Positions 47,776-56,028 of a stretch of DNA of 64,000 nucleotides are shown here, piece by piece. Numbering within the stretch: position 1 is the first letter of the stretch; every line of letters begins with the position of its first letter. The DNA is from Streptomyces erythrochromogenes (GTDB lineage Bacteria; Actinomycetota; Actinomycetes; Streptomycetales; Streptomycetaceae). The DNA is taken from assembly GCF_036170895.1 (NCBI RefSeq), contig NZ_CP108036.1, positions 5,883,501 through 5,947,500 on the forward strand, read 5' to 3'. The notes under the pieces were generated by a model. The model did no database searches. It had not been told where the DNA came from and was given only the letters and a program-made list of their open reading frames with translations. Made by a program: the position numbers and the translations under genes.

Positions 47776-48479
47776 GCGAGCGAACCGACGTGAACAACCC
47801 GCAGCAGCCGCAGGAGAAGCGCGAGATCAGGGTGATGGTCGTCGACGACCACCCGATGTGGCGCGACGCCGTGGCCCGCGACCTGGCCGCCGCCGGCCTC
47901 GACGTGGTGGCCACCGCCGGCGACGGCCCCGAAGCGGTGCGCCGGGCCCGCGCGGTCACCCCCGACGTCCTGGTCCTCGACCTCAACCTGCCCGGCATGC
48001 CGGGGGTGCAGGTCTGCAAGGAGCTGGTCGGCGCCAACCCGGCGCTGCGGGTCCTGGTCCTGTCGGCCAGCGGCGAGCACGCGGACGTACTGGAGGCGGT
48101 GAAGTCAGGCGCGACCGGCTACCTGCTGAAGTCCGCGGGCGCCCAGGAGCTGATCGACGCCGTCCGCCGCACCGCCGCCGGGGACCCGGTCTTCACCCCG
48201 GGCCTGGCCGGGCTGGTGCTCGGCGAGTACCGGCGCCTGGCCACCGACCCGGTGCCGGCCGCCTCGGACGAGCCGAAGGCGCCGCAACTGACCGACCGCG
48301 AGACCGAGGTGCTGCGACTGGTGGCCAAGGGGCTCTCGTACAAGCAGATCGCGGAGCGGCTGGTCATCTCCCACCGCACCGTGCAGAACCACGTCCAGAA
48401 CACCCTGGGCAAGCTGCAGTTGCACAACCGGGTGGAGCTCGTCCGGTACGCGATAGAGGCCGGTCTCGACGACGCGTGA
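47772..48479 (+). CDS. macR: NarL-family response regulator MacR
   Basis: 235 residues: receiver domain (about 20-140, acidic pair in VMVVDDHPMW, phospho-acceptor D70 in VLDLNLPG, GYLLKSAG lysine) and LuxR-type DNA-binding domain (about 170-232, LTDRETEVLRLVAKG, SHRTVQNHVQNTLGKLQ). GTG 47772 overlaps the macS stop. The reported MacR site is the inverted repeat TGAGTAC-N2-GTACTCA; I did not find a clear copy in this window. Confidence 0.92.
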   Translation: MSERTDVNNPQQPQEKREIRVMVVDDHPMWRDAVARDLAAAGLDVVATAGDGPEAVRRARAVTPDVLVLDLNLPGMPGVQVCKELVGANPALRVLVLSASGEHADVLEAVKSGATGYLLKSAGAQELIDAVRRTAAGDPVFTPGLAGLVLGEYRRLATDPVPAASDEPKAPQLTDRETEVLRLVAKGLSYKQIAERLVISHRTVQNHVQNTLGKLQLHNRVELVRYAIEAGLDDA

Positions 48480-48632
48480 GCACCGCTCACGCGGCCGCCG
48501 ATCGTACTTACGTCCTCGTACGAGTGAACGGGCGTACGCAACGCCCCGCGATTCCACCGGAATTGACCCTCCAGATCCCTTGCTGTGACCTGCGTCACCA
48601 CTAGCGTGACCGTCATGGCGAAGGGAGATGCA

Positions 48633-49661
48633 ATGAAGGTCGGAGTGCTGACTGGTGGCGGCGACTGCCCCGGGCTCAACGCGGTGATCAGGGCCGTCGT
48701 CCGCAAGGGCGAGCAGGAGTACGGCTGCGGGTTCGTCGGGTTCAAGGACGGCTGGCGCGGCGCGGTCGAGGGGCGGACCGTCCCCCTCGACATCCCCGCC
48801 GTCCGCGGCATCCTGCCCCGCGGCGGCACCATCCTCGGATCCTCGCGCACCAACCCGTTCAAGACGGAGAACGGGGTGCGCGACATCAAGGAGAACCTGG
48901 CCAAGTACGAGGTGGACGCGCTCATCGCGATCGGCGGCGAGGACACCCTCGGGGTCGCCGCCCGCCTCCACGCGGAATACGGCATCCCCTGCGTGGGCGT
49001 GCCGAAGACCATCGACAACGACCTGTCGGCCACCGACTACACCTTCGGCTTCGACACCGCCGTCGGCATCGCGACCGAGGCCATCGACCGCCTGCACACC
49101 ACGGCCGAATCGCACATGCGGGTCCTCGTCGTCGAGGTCATGGGCCGGCACGCCGGCTGGATCGCCCTGCACTCGGGGCTCGCCGGCGGGGCCAACGTCA
49201 TCCTCATCCCGGAACAGCGCTTCGACGTCGACCAGGTGTGCGCCTGGGTGACCTCCCGCTTCAAGGCGAGCTACGCGCCGATCGTCGTGGTCGCGGAGGG
49301 AGCGATGCCCAAGGACGGCGACATGGTGCTGAAGGACGGCACCAAGGACTCCTTCGGGCACGTCCGGCTGTCGGGCGTCGGCGAGTGGCTGGCCAAGGAG
49401 ATCGAGGCGCGCACCGGCAAGGAGGCCCGCACGACGGTGCTCGGGCACATCCAGCGCGGCGGCACCCCGAGCGCCTTCGACCGCTGGCTGGCGACCCGGT
49501 TCGGGCTGCACGCGATCGACGCCGTGCACGACAGGGACTTCGGGAAGATGGTCGCGCTGAAGGGGACGGACATCGTGCGCGTGCCGATCGCGGACGCGAC
49601 GGCGAAGCTGAAGACGGTCGACCCCGCCCTCTACAAGGAGGTCGGCGTCTTCTTCGGCTGA
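48633..49661 (+). CDS. pfkA: 6-phosphofructokinase family, PPi-type active site
   Basis: 342 residues, PFK fold: GVLTGGGDCPGLNAVIR, IGGEDTLGVAARL, PKTIDNDL, MGRHAGWIALH, HIQRGGTPSAFDR. D104 (GGEDT) and K125 (PKTID, aligning with E. coli position 124) are the residues found in PPi-dependent enzymes, where ATP-dependent PfkA has Gly at both. The phosphoryl donor may therefore be pyrophosphate. ATG 48633 has AAGGGAG about 6 nt upstream; TAGCGT at 48602-48607 is a likely -10 box. An in-frame ATG at 48615 is less likely. Confidence 0.93.
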   Translation: MKVGVLTGGGDCPGLNAVIRAVVRKGEQEYGCGFVGFKDGWRGAVEGRTVPLDIPAVRGILPRGGTILGSSRTNPFKTENGVRDIKENLAKYEVDALIAIGGEDTLGVAARLHAEYGIPCVGVPKTIDNDLSATDYTFGFDTAVGIATEAIDRLHTTAESHMRVLVVEVMGRHAGWIALHSGLAGGANVILIPEQRFDVDQVCAWVTSRFKASYAPIVVVAEGAMPKDGDMVLKDGTKDSFGHVRLSGVGEWLAKEIEARTGKEARTTVLGHIQRGGTPSAFDRWLATRFGLHAIDAVHDRDFGKMVALKGTDIVRVPIADATAKLKTVDPALYKEVGVFFG

Positions 49662-49680
49662 GCCGCCGGGCGTTGGCACA

Positions 49681-49712
49681 CCATGGGCCGTATCGTGACG
49701 AACGGCCCATGG
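49681..49712 (+). promoter_or_regulatory. 11-bp inverted repeat before the dehydrogenase gene
   Basis: CCATGGGCCGT (49681-49691) and ACGGCCCATGG (49702-49712) around ATCGTGACGA. The -10-like TATCGT overlaps the left arm and loop. It may be an operator, or a hairpin acting on the promoter or on readthrough from pfkA. Confidence 0.5.
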
Positions 49713-49732
49713 TCCTACGTACTGGAGTGAAC

Positions 49733-50740
49733 GTGGAAATCCTGGCGTTCGGCGTGCAGGCGGACGAGAAGCCCATGCTCGAAGCCGCGTTCGCGGGCCT
49801 GCACGAGGTGCGCTGCCTGGACGTCTTCCTCACCGAGGACACCGCCCCCATCGCCGCCGGGTACGAGGTCGTCTCCTCCAGCGTCAACGCCGACCTCAAC
49901 GGGCGGGTGCTGCGGATCCTGGCCGCCGGCGGGACCCGGATGATCGCCCAGCGCTCCACCGGCTTCAACAACATCGACCTGGACGTCGCCCGGCAGCTCG
50001 GCCTGACGGTGAGCCGGGTCTCGTACTACTCCCCGTACTCCGTGGCCGAGTTCGCCTGGACCCTCGCCATGGCCGTCAACCGGCGCATCGTCCGGGCCGC
50101 GACCCGGACCAGGGACTTCGACTTCCGCCTGGACGGGCTGATGGGCCGCGACATGCACGCCCGCACGGTCGGGGTGCTCGGCACCGGCAAGATCGGCGAG
50201 GCGTTCACCCGCATCGCGCACGGCCACGGCATGCACCTGCTGGGCTGGGACGTCGTGCGCAACCCGGCCTGCGTCGAGCTCGGCATGAAGTACGTGGACA
50301 AGGAGGAGCTGTTCGCCTCCTCGGACCTGATCAGTCTGCACGTGCCGCTGCTGGGGTCCACGCGCCACCTCGTCGACGCGGCGGCGCTGCGGTTGATGAA
50401 GGACGACGCGATCCTGGTGAACTCCAGCCGCGGCGGCCTCATCGACACCGAGGCCCTGGTCGCGGAGCTCCGTGCCGGACGCTTCACGGGCGTCGGCCTG
50501 GACGTGTACGAGGCGGAGGCCGGGATCTTCTTCATGGACCGCTCCCTGGAGACCGTCGAGGACGACACCCTGGCCCGGCTGGTCACCTTCCCCCACGTCG
50601 TGGTGACCTCCCACCAGGCCTACTACACGACCGACGCGGTGAGCCAGATCATCGACACCACCGCCGCCAACGTGGCCGACTACCTCGCGGGCCGCCGCTC
50701 CGAGAACACCCTCGTCCCGGACCCGCCGCAGGCCCCGTAG
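49733..50740 (+). CDS. D-2-hydroxyacid dehydrogenase (D-lactate dehydrogenase type)
   Basis: 335 residues: NAD loop TVGVLGTGKIGEAF (about 140-153), catalytic Arg in NSSRGGLIDTEAL, Glu in GLDVYEAEAG and His in TSHQAYYT. It most resembles fermentative D-lactate dehydrogenases. GTG 49733 has TGGAG upstream. It lies behind pfkA, fitting pyruvate reduction at the end of glycolysis. Substrate is inferred. Confidence 0.9.
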   Translation: MEILAFGVQADEKPMLEAAFAGLHEVRCLDVFLTEDTAPIAAGYEVVSSSVNADLNGRVLRILAAGGTRMIAQRSTGFNNIDLDVARQLGLTVSRVSYYSPYSVAEFAWTLAMAVNRRIVRAATRTRDFDFRLDGLMGRDMHARTVGVLGTGKIGEAFTRIAHGHGMHLLGWDVVRNPACVELGMKYVDKEELFASSDLISLHVPLLGSTRHLVDAAALRLMKDDAILVNSSRGGLIDTEALVAELRAGRFTGVGLDVYEAEAGIFFMDRSLETVEDDTLARLVTFPHVVVTSHQAYYTTDAVSQIIDTTAANVADYLAGRRSENTLVPDPPQAP

Positions 50741-50799
50741 CCCCCGGATTTCGGATCACGTTCACCTTCCGGTTCCCCGGTGGGGGCCGTCGCCGGGGC

Positions 50800-50805
50800 T
50801 ACCCT
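50800..50805 (+). promoter_or_regulatory. -10 box of leaderless small membrane protein gene
   Basis: TACCCT, six bases, then GTG at 50812; no Shine-Dalgarno. Confidence 0.45.
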
Positions 50806-50811
50806 CACGCT

Positions 50812-51129
50812 GTGGACATACCCGACTGGATGCGGTGGGCCTTCTGCGTCTTCGCCGCCGTGCAACTGATCTTCGTCTACCGCGGCGTCCAACTGCTGCG
50901 CCGGGCGGAGCCCGGCCGACGGACGGACCCCTGGCTGGCCGTCGCCGACGGCGCGGTGGGAGTGGTGATGTCCGTCGGGCTGGCGCTCGGCTCCTTCGAC
51001 GTACTGGTGGGCGCGGGCGCGGTACTGCTCGCGATCGGGGCGTGCAAGGGGATCAGGGCCCTCCTCGCCCGCCGCGCGGCGAAGCCGGCCCCGGCGGCCG
51101 ACGGGGGAGCCGTTCCCGCGGGGGAGTAG
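50812..51129 (+). CDS. Small membrane protein, unknown function
   Basis: 105 residues with three hydrophobic segments (WAFCVFAAVQLIFVYRG, VADGAVGVVMSVGLALG, DVLVGAGAVLLAIGACKGI) and a basic then acidic tail. No domain recognised. GTG start with a -10 box directly upstream, so probably leaderless. Convergent with trpEG. Confidence 0.75.
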   Translation: MDIPDWMRWAFCVFAAVQLIFVYRGVQLLRRAEPGRRTDPWLAVADGAVGVVMSVGLALGSFDVLVGAGAVLLAIGACKGIRALLARRAAKPAPAADGGAVPAGE

Positions 51130-51172
51130 GGGAGAGCCCCCGGAGACCGGGCCGGGCCGGGCCGTGCCGGGC

Positions 51173-51196
51173 GTCGCCGCGTCGCCGCGTCGCCGC
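51173..51196. repeat. Three tandem GTCGCCGC octamers
   Basis: Short head-to-tail repeat in the 117-bp gap between the small membrane protein gene and the trpEG stop. Probably replication slippage. Confidence 0.6.
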
Positions 51197-51246
51197 CCGG
51201 CAGCCGTCGGCCGCGACGGGCGGAAGGGGGAACGGCAGCCCGGATC

Positions 51247-53217
51247 TCAGGACGCCGAGCACCGCCGACTCGGCCCGCCCGGCCCCGGCGGCAGCGGCGC
51301 CCGGGCGGCGGCCGGTGCGCGGACGGCGGTCACCAGCTCGCGCAGCAGGTCCGCGCCGCGCAGGGTGAGGACCGACTCCGGGTGGAACTGGACCCCGGCG
51401 AAGCCCCCGGCCGGGGAGCGCACGGCGTGGACCTCCCCCGAGGACCGGTCCCGGGCCACCTCCACCCCCCGGGCGGCCAGCCCGGCGGCCAGGGCGTCGT
51501 CGCAGTGCGCGGTGTACGTGTTGTAGAAGCCGACCACCTCCTCGGCCCCGAACAGCTCGATCCGGGTCTGCGCGCCCTGCGCCGGCTCCGCCTTGCGGAC
51601 CAGCGGCAGGCCCAGCTCGGCGGCGAGCAGCTCGTGCCCGAGGCACACCCCGAGCAGGCCGTGGCGGTGCCCGGCCAGCAGTTCGGCGGTCAGCCCGCGC
51701 AGCAGCAGCATCTTCGGATCGGCGGAGTCCGCCGGATTGCCCGGGCCGGGCCCCAGCACGATCGGCCCCTCCCAGGCGAGGGCCGCCGCCCGCAGGCCCG
51801 GCTCGTCGAAGCGCCGTACGGTCACCTCCAGCCCGGCCACCCGCAGCACGTGCGCCAGCATCGCCGTGAAGGTGTCCTCCCCGTCCACCACCAGCGCACG
51901 GCCCGCCGGAGCGGCCGGCCGCTCCTGCATCCGCAGCCAGAAGGGGGCCAGGTCGGCCCGCCGGGCGGTGAGGGCCGCCTGCACCCGCGGGTCGTCCGCC
52001 AACCGCGCCCCCGGGGCGGCCGGCCGGGGCGCCGCCGGTCGCACCCCGAGCGCCGCCAGCACCCCCGCCGCCTTCGCGTGCGTCTCCGCGACCTCGCCCG
52101 CCGGATCGGAGTGCCGCACCAGCGTGGCGCCCACCGGCACCCGCAGCCGCCCGTCCCGGGCGATGTCGGCCGTCCGGATGAGGATGGGGGAGTCGAGCGT
52201 CTGCGAACCCGCCGAGTCCAGGCCCAGCAGGGCCAGCGCCCCCGCGTAGTAGCCGCGCCCACCGCTCTCGTACCGCTCGATCACCCGGCAGGCGTTCTGC
52301 ACCGGCGAGCCCGTCACCGTCGCCGCGAACATCGTCTCCCGCAGCACCTCCCGCACGTCCAGCGAGGAGCGTCCGCGCAGCTCGTATTCGGTGTGCGTGA
52401 GGTGCGACATCTCCTTGAGCCGCGGTCCGACGACCACCCCGCCCCGGTCCCCGACCGTGCACATCATCTTCAGTTCCTCGTCGACCACCATCGACAGCTC
52501 CTCGGTCTCCTTGCGGTCGCCGAGGAAGGCGAGGAGCGACTCGGCGGTCGGTCCGGTGGCCGGATGACGGTACGTTCCGCTGATCGGGTTCATCACGACC
52601 GTGCTGCCGGACATCCGCACGTGGACCTCGGGGCTGGCCCCGACCAGCGTGCGCTCGCCCGTATGGACGACGTACGTCCAGTACGCGCCCCGCTCGCCCT
52701 CCAGCAGCCGGCGGAACAGGGCCAGCGCGTCCGCCCGGCCGAAGCCGTCGATCCGGCCCTCGAACGTGCGCCGGATGACGAAGTTCGCGCCCTCGCCCCG
52801 GCCGATCTCGTCCCGGATCACCCGCTCCACCGTGTCCGCGTACGCCTCGTCGGAGACGTCGAAGCCGCCGTCCTCGACCCGCACCGCGTGCGCCGGCAGC
52901 GCGGCCAGCGCCTCGGCGAGGGGGATCTCGTGCACCTCCTCGGCGACCAGCGCGCTCAGCGGCGTGCCGTCGTCGCGCACGTCGAAGCCGCGCTCCCGGA
53001 TCTGCCGGAAGGGCACGAGCACGAGCGTGGGCAGAGGACCGACGGGCAGGTCGGCTAGGTGCTCGGCCTCGTGGACCGCGCCGAGGAGCACCTCGACGGT
53101 GTCGTGGTCGCGGCCGGGGGTCTGCCGGCGCAGCAGGGCGAAGGGCGGGCAGGAGTCGTCGAGCAGCCGGCCCAGCGGGCCGGGTACGTCAGGGCGGTTC
53201 GGTCGGCTGGTGTCCAT
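51247..53217 (-). CDS. trpEG: Anthranilate synthase, fused TrpE-TrpG
   Basis: 656 residues joining both subunits. Residues about 1-410 are the chorismate-binding part (NPISGTYRHPATGP, MMCTVGDRGGVVVGPRL, TVTGSPVQNACRVIE, GATLVRHSDPAGE). Residues about 445-640 are a glutamine amidotransferase with nucleophile C525 (LGVCLGHELLA) and the His-Glu of VQFHPESV. It makes anthranilate from chorismate and glutamine. Control by the trpL attenuator upstream is clear. The neighbouring DAHP synthase is divergent. Confidence 0.95.
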   Translation of the reverse strand: MDTSRPNRPDVPGPLGRLLDDSCPPFALLRRQTPGRDHDTVEVLLGAVHEAEHLADLPVGPLPTLVLVPFRQIRERGFDVRDDGTPLSALVAEEVHEIPLAEALAALPAHAVRVEDGGFDVSDEAYADTVERVIRDEIGRGEGANFVIRRTFEGRIDGFGRADALALFRRLLEGERGAYWTYVVHTGERTLVGASPEVHVRMSGSTVVMNPISGTYRHPATGPTAESLLAFLGDRKETEELSMVVDEELKMMCTVGDRGGVVVGPRLKEMSHLTHTEYELRGRSSLDVREVLRETMFAATVTGSPVQNACRVIERYESGGRGYYAGALALLGLDSAGSQTLDSPILIRTADIARDGRLRVPVGATLVRHSDPAGEVAETHAKAAGVLAALGVRPAAPRPAAPGARLADDPRVQAALTARRADLAPFWLRMQERPAAPAGRALVVDGEDTFTAMLAHVLRVAGLEVTVRRFDEPGLRAAALAWEGPIVLGPGPGNPADSADPKMLLLRGLTAELLAGHRHGLLGVCLGHELLAAELGLPLVRKAEPAQGAQTRIELFGAEEVVGFYNTYTAHCDDALAAGLAARGVEVARDRSSGEVHAVRSPAGGFAGVQFHPESVLTLRGADLLRELVTAVRAPAAARAPLPPGPGGPSRRCSAS

Positions 53218-53282
53218 GGCGGAGCGTCCTTCCGTCGGGGGAGGAGCGGCTCTCGCTGCCGGCGCCGAGGCCGGGAACGCGG

Positions 53283-53306
53283 AAGGCCGCCCCTCGGGGC
53301 GGCCTT
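53283..53306 (-). terminator. Attenuator terminator of the trpL leader
   Basis: AAGGCCGCCCC / GGGGCGGCCTT stem between the end of trpL (53323) and the trpEG start (53217). Its place between a Trp-codon leader and trpEG fits transcription attenuation. Confidence 0.8.
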
Positions 53307-53322
53307 GGCGTCGTGCGTGTCT

Positions 53323-53391
53323 TCAGGTACGCGCAGGAAGCGGGCCGCCGGGAGCGGGCCACCACCAGTTCTGGTTCGTGTGCGCGTACAC
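53323..53391 (-). CDS. trpL: trp leader peptide with three consecutive Trp codons
   Basis: 22 codons from GTG 53391, with core YAHTNQNWWWPAP containing Trp at residues 9, 10 and 11. The layout matches the known Streptomyces trp leader (AHxxQNWWW). An ATG four codons upstream (53403) is the alternative start. Ribosome stalling at the Trp run when tryptophanyl-tRNA is scarce should prevent the downstream hairpin and allow trpEG expression. A TATGGT close upstream may be the -10 box, giving a leaderless start. Confidence 0.88.
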   Translation of the reverse strand: MYAHTNQNWWWPAPGGPLPART

Positions 53392-53542
53392 GCGGTCAAC
53401 CATAGCCCAGACCGCCGCCGCGGCCCCGGTTCCGTCCCGGACCGCAGGCCGAACCATGGATTCCGTTCCGTTGGGCGTCCACGGCCTTCGAGAAATCCGT
53501 CTCACGTTGTGGGCGGGGGGCCGGATGCCACCCGTAACGCCG

Positions 53543-53548
53543 TAATGT
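53543..53548 (+). promoter_or_regulatory. -10 box of leaderless DAHP synthase gene
   Basis: TAATGT, seven bases, then GTG at 53556. Confidence 0.5.
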
Positions 53549-53555
53549 GTACGAG

Positions 53556-54908
53556 GTGACCGTGAACGCTGAAATCCAAGCCCCCGCCGTCAAGGCGACC
53601 TGGCGAGACCTTCCCGCGGCGCAGCAGCCTTCGTACCCCGATGCCGAGGCTCTGCGCGCTGTCGTCGCGGACCTCGAGTCGTATCCTCCGCTCGTTTTCG
53701 CGGGCGAGTGCGACCAGCTGCGTGCCCGTCTGGGAGCCGTCGCCAAGGGCGAGGCGTTCCTGCTCCAGGGTGGCGACTGCGCCGAGGCCTTCGACGGTGT
53801 CTCCGCTGACCACATCCGAGCCAAGCTCAAGACGCTGCTCCAGATGAGTGCCGTCCTGACGTACGCGGCCTCCGTGCCGGTCGTCAAGGTCGGCCGCATC
53901 GCCGGCCAGTACTCCAAGCCGCGCTCCAAGGACACCGAGACCCGCGACGGCGTCACCCTGCCGACCTACCGCGGCGACTCCGTCAACGGCTTCGCCTTCA
54001 CCGAAGAGGCCCGCGTCCCGGACCCCGAGCGGCTGAAGCGCATGTACAACGCCTCCGCCTCCACGCTCAACCTGGTGCGCGCCTTCACCACCGGTGGTTA
54101 CGCCGACCTGCGCCAGGTGCACGCCTGGAACCAGGACTTCGTGAAGTCCTCCCCGTCCGGTCAGCGGTACGAGCAGCTGGCCCGGGAGATCGACAACGCG
54201 CTCAACTTCATGAAGGCCTGTGGCACCGACCCGGCCGAGTTCAAGGCGGTCGAGTTCTACGCCTCCCACGAGGCGCTGCTGCTCGACTACGAGGGTGCGC
54301 TGACCCGCACCGACTCGCGCACCGGCAAGCTGTACGACACCTCCGGCCACATGGTCTGGATCGGTGAGCGCACCCGCCAGCTGGACCACGCGCACATCGA
54401 GTTCTGCTCGCAGATCGCCAACCCGATCGGCATCAAGCTCGGCCCCACCACCACGGTGGACGAGGCGCTGACGTACATCGACCGCCTGGACCCGGACCGC
54501 GAGCCGGGCCGGCTGACCTTCGTCGTCCGCATGGGCGCCGACAAGGTCCGCGAGAAGCTCCCCGAGCTGGTCGAGAAGGTCACCGCCTCCGGCGCGATCG
54601 TCGCCTGGGTCACCGACCCGATGCACGGCAACACCTTCGAGGCGGCCTCGGGCCACAAGACGCGCCGTTTCGACGACGTGCTCGACGAGGTCAAGGGCTT
54701 CTTCGAGGTCCACAAGGGCCTCGGCACCCACCCGGGCGGCATCCACGTCGAGCTCACCGGTGACGACGTCACCGAGTGCGTGGGCGGCGGCGACGAGATC
54801 TTCGTCGACGACCTGCACCAGCGCTACGAGACGGCCTGCGACCCGCGGCTCAACCGAAGCCAGTCGCTGGACCTGGCGTTCCTGGTCGCGGAGCTCTACC
54901 GCGACTAG
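53556..54908 (+). CDS. Class II DAHP synthase
   Basis: 450-residue plant/actinobacterial-type 3-deoxy-7-phosphoheptulonate synthase, first step of the shikimate pathway. Motifs: FLLQGGDCAEAF (metal Cys), YSKPRSK, RAFTTGGYADL, VWIGERTRQLDHAHIEF, KLGPTTT, TDPMHGNT and HVELTGDDVTEC. It condenses erythrose-4-phosphate and PEP. GTG 53556 (MTVNAE) is chosen by family resemblance; GTG 53547 is in frame. Divergent from trpEG, linking carbon entry to tryptophan. Confidence 0.96.
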   Translation: MTVNAEIQAPAVKATWRDLPAAQQPSYPDAEALRAVVADLESYPPLVFAGECDQLRARLGAVAKGEAFLLQGGDCAEAFDGVSADHIRAKLKTLLQMSAVLTYAASVPVVKVGRIAGQYSKPRSKDTETRDGVTLPTYRGDSVNGFAFTEEARVPDPERLKRMYNASASTLNLVRAFTTGGYADLRQVHAWNQDFVKSSPSGQRYEQLAREIDNALNFMKACGTDPAEFKAVEFYASHEALLLDYEGALTRTDSRTGKLYDTSGHMVWIGERTRQLDHAHIEFCSQIANPIGIKLGPTTTVDEALTYIDRLDPDREPGRLTFVVRMGADKVREKLPELVEKVTASGAIVAWVTDPMHGNTFEAASGHKTRRFDDVLDEVKGFFEVHKGLGTHPGGIHVELTGDDVTECVGGGDEIFVDDLHQRYETACDPRLNRSQSLDLAFLVAELYRD

Positions 54909-54940
54909 TCGTCGAGATCAGTAGGTGCGTTCCTACGACT

Positions 54941-54973
54941 GTGGGGCGCGGATCGATGTGATCCGCGCCCCAC
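54941..54973 (+). terminator. Terminator after DAHP synthase
   Basis: GTGGGGCGCGGATC / GATCCGCGCCCCAC perfect 14-bp stem with a 5-nt loop. Confidence 0.9.
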
Positions 54974-54990
54974 TGTCGTACCCGGGGCTT

Positions 54991-55035
54991 TTAGGCCACC
55001 CTAACTTTGGGTACGGTTAGGTAAGCCTCACCGAA
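54991..55035 (+). promoter_or_regulatory. Iron box (DmdR1/IdeR type) upstream of bfd
   Basis: TTAGGTAAGCCTCACCGAA at 55017-55035 matches the Streptomyces iron-box consensus TTAGGTTAGGCTCACCTAA at 16 of 19 positions. A further TTAGG-N4-CCTAA palindrome lies at 54991-55004. Binding of the iron-loaded repressor would restrict bfd to low iron. Confidence 0.75.
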
Positions 55036-55080
55036 TAGGGGATGGCTCGCCGCACCACTCAGCGCCAGGAGGTGAACCGC

Positions 55081-55338
55081 GTGTACGTCTGCTCTTGCTT
55101 CGGGATCACCGACAAGCAGGTCAAGGAACACGCGGCTGCCGGGGCCTGCACGCCCCGCCAGATCGCCTCGGCCACCAAGGCCGGCACCGACTGCGGCTCC
55201 TGCGTGCGCACCATCCAGGGCATCCTCGGCCGCGGGGCATGCCCGCGCAGGGAGCTGCTGGAGAAGGGCGACGCGGTGTCCGTGCTCGCCGCCGACGCGC
55301 AGCCGGCACGCTCGCCCGAGCTGGCGGAAGCGGCCTAG
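55081..55338 (+). CDS. bfd: Bacterioferritin-associated ferredoxin
   Basis: 85-residue protein with four [2Fe-2S] cysteines in the BFD arrangement: VCSCFGIT near the N-terminus and TDCGSCVRTI about 30 residues later. It should reduce iron stored in bacterioferritin so it can be released. GTG 55081 has a perfect AGGAGG 8 nt upstream; the frame upstream to 55042 is unlikely. An iron box precedes it and bfr is the convergent neighbour. Confidence 0.93.
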   Translation: MYVCSCFGITDKQVKEHAAAGACTPRQIASATKAGTDCGSCVRTIQGILGRGACPRRELLEKGDAVSVLAADAQPARSPELAEAA

Positions 55339-55378
55339 AAACCGGCCCGGGGCCGGCCTGGAGCAGATCTGCGGAGGG

Positions 55379-55855
55379 TCAGCTCGGCTGCTCGATGAGC
55401 TGCGCGATGTAGAGCGCCTCGCCCAGGGACTCGATGAGCTCCAGCTGGGTGTCGAGGTAGTCGATGTGGTGCTCCTCGTCCTCCAGGATGTCCTCGAAGA
55501 GCCGCGCCGACGTGATGTCGCCCTTCCCGCGCATGACCTCGATGCCCCGCTTCAGCCGGTCGATGGCCTCGACCTCGACCTGGCGGTCCGCCTGGAACAT
55601 CTCGGTGATCGTCTGCCCGACGCGCACGTGGAAAAGACGCTGGTAGTTCGGCAGACCGTCGAGCATCAGGATGCGCTCGGTGATCTTGTCCGCGTGCTTC
55701 ATCTCGTCGATGGACTCTTCACGCGTGTACTTGGCGAGCTTGGTCCAGCCCTTGTTGTCCTGGATGCGGTAGTGCAGCCAGTACTGGTTGATGGCCGTCA
55801 GCTCGCCGGTCAGCTGCTCGTTCAGAAACTCAAGGACCTCGGGGTCGCCCTGCAT
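55379..55855 (-). CDS. bfr: Bacterioferritin
   Basis: 158 residues with every ferroxidase ligand in standard position: E18, E51, H54, E94, E127 and H130, plus the heme-ligand M52. It stores iron in a 24-subunit shell. ATG 55855; GGAGCCTC-type purine tract lies just upstream. Convergent with bfd, the partner that mobilises its iron. No iron box was recognised in front of it. Confidence 0.97.
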   Translation of the reverse strand: MQGDPEVLEFLNEQLTGELTAINQYWLHYRIQDNKGWTKLAKYTREESIDEMKHADKITERILMLDGLPNYQRLFHVRVGQTITEMFQADRQVEVEAIDRLKRGIEVMRGKGDITSARLFEDILEDEEHHIDYLDTQLELIESLGEALYIAQLIEQPS

Positions 55856-56028
55856 CGCAGAGGCTCCTTCCAGGCAATGTCAGCTATGTGACGGGGCAGT
55901 TGCGCGCATCCTTGCACCGCCACTGAGGGCCGTCCAGTAAGTGCCTCCTTAGTGGGAGTTGCCGTGACTTGCCCGAATCGGACCAGACCTGGTCATGACC
56001 ACCCTGCCCGGTCTGTCACCATGGAGTC

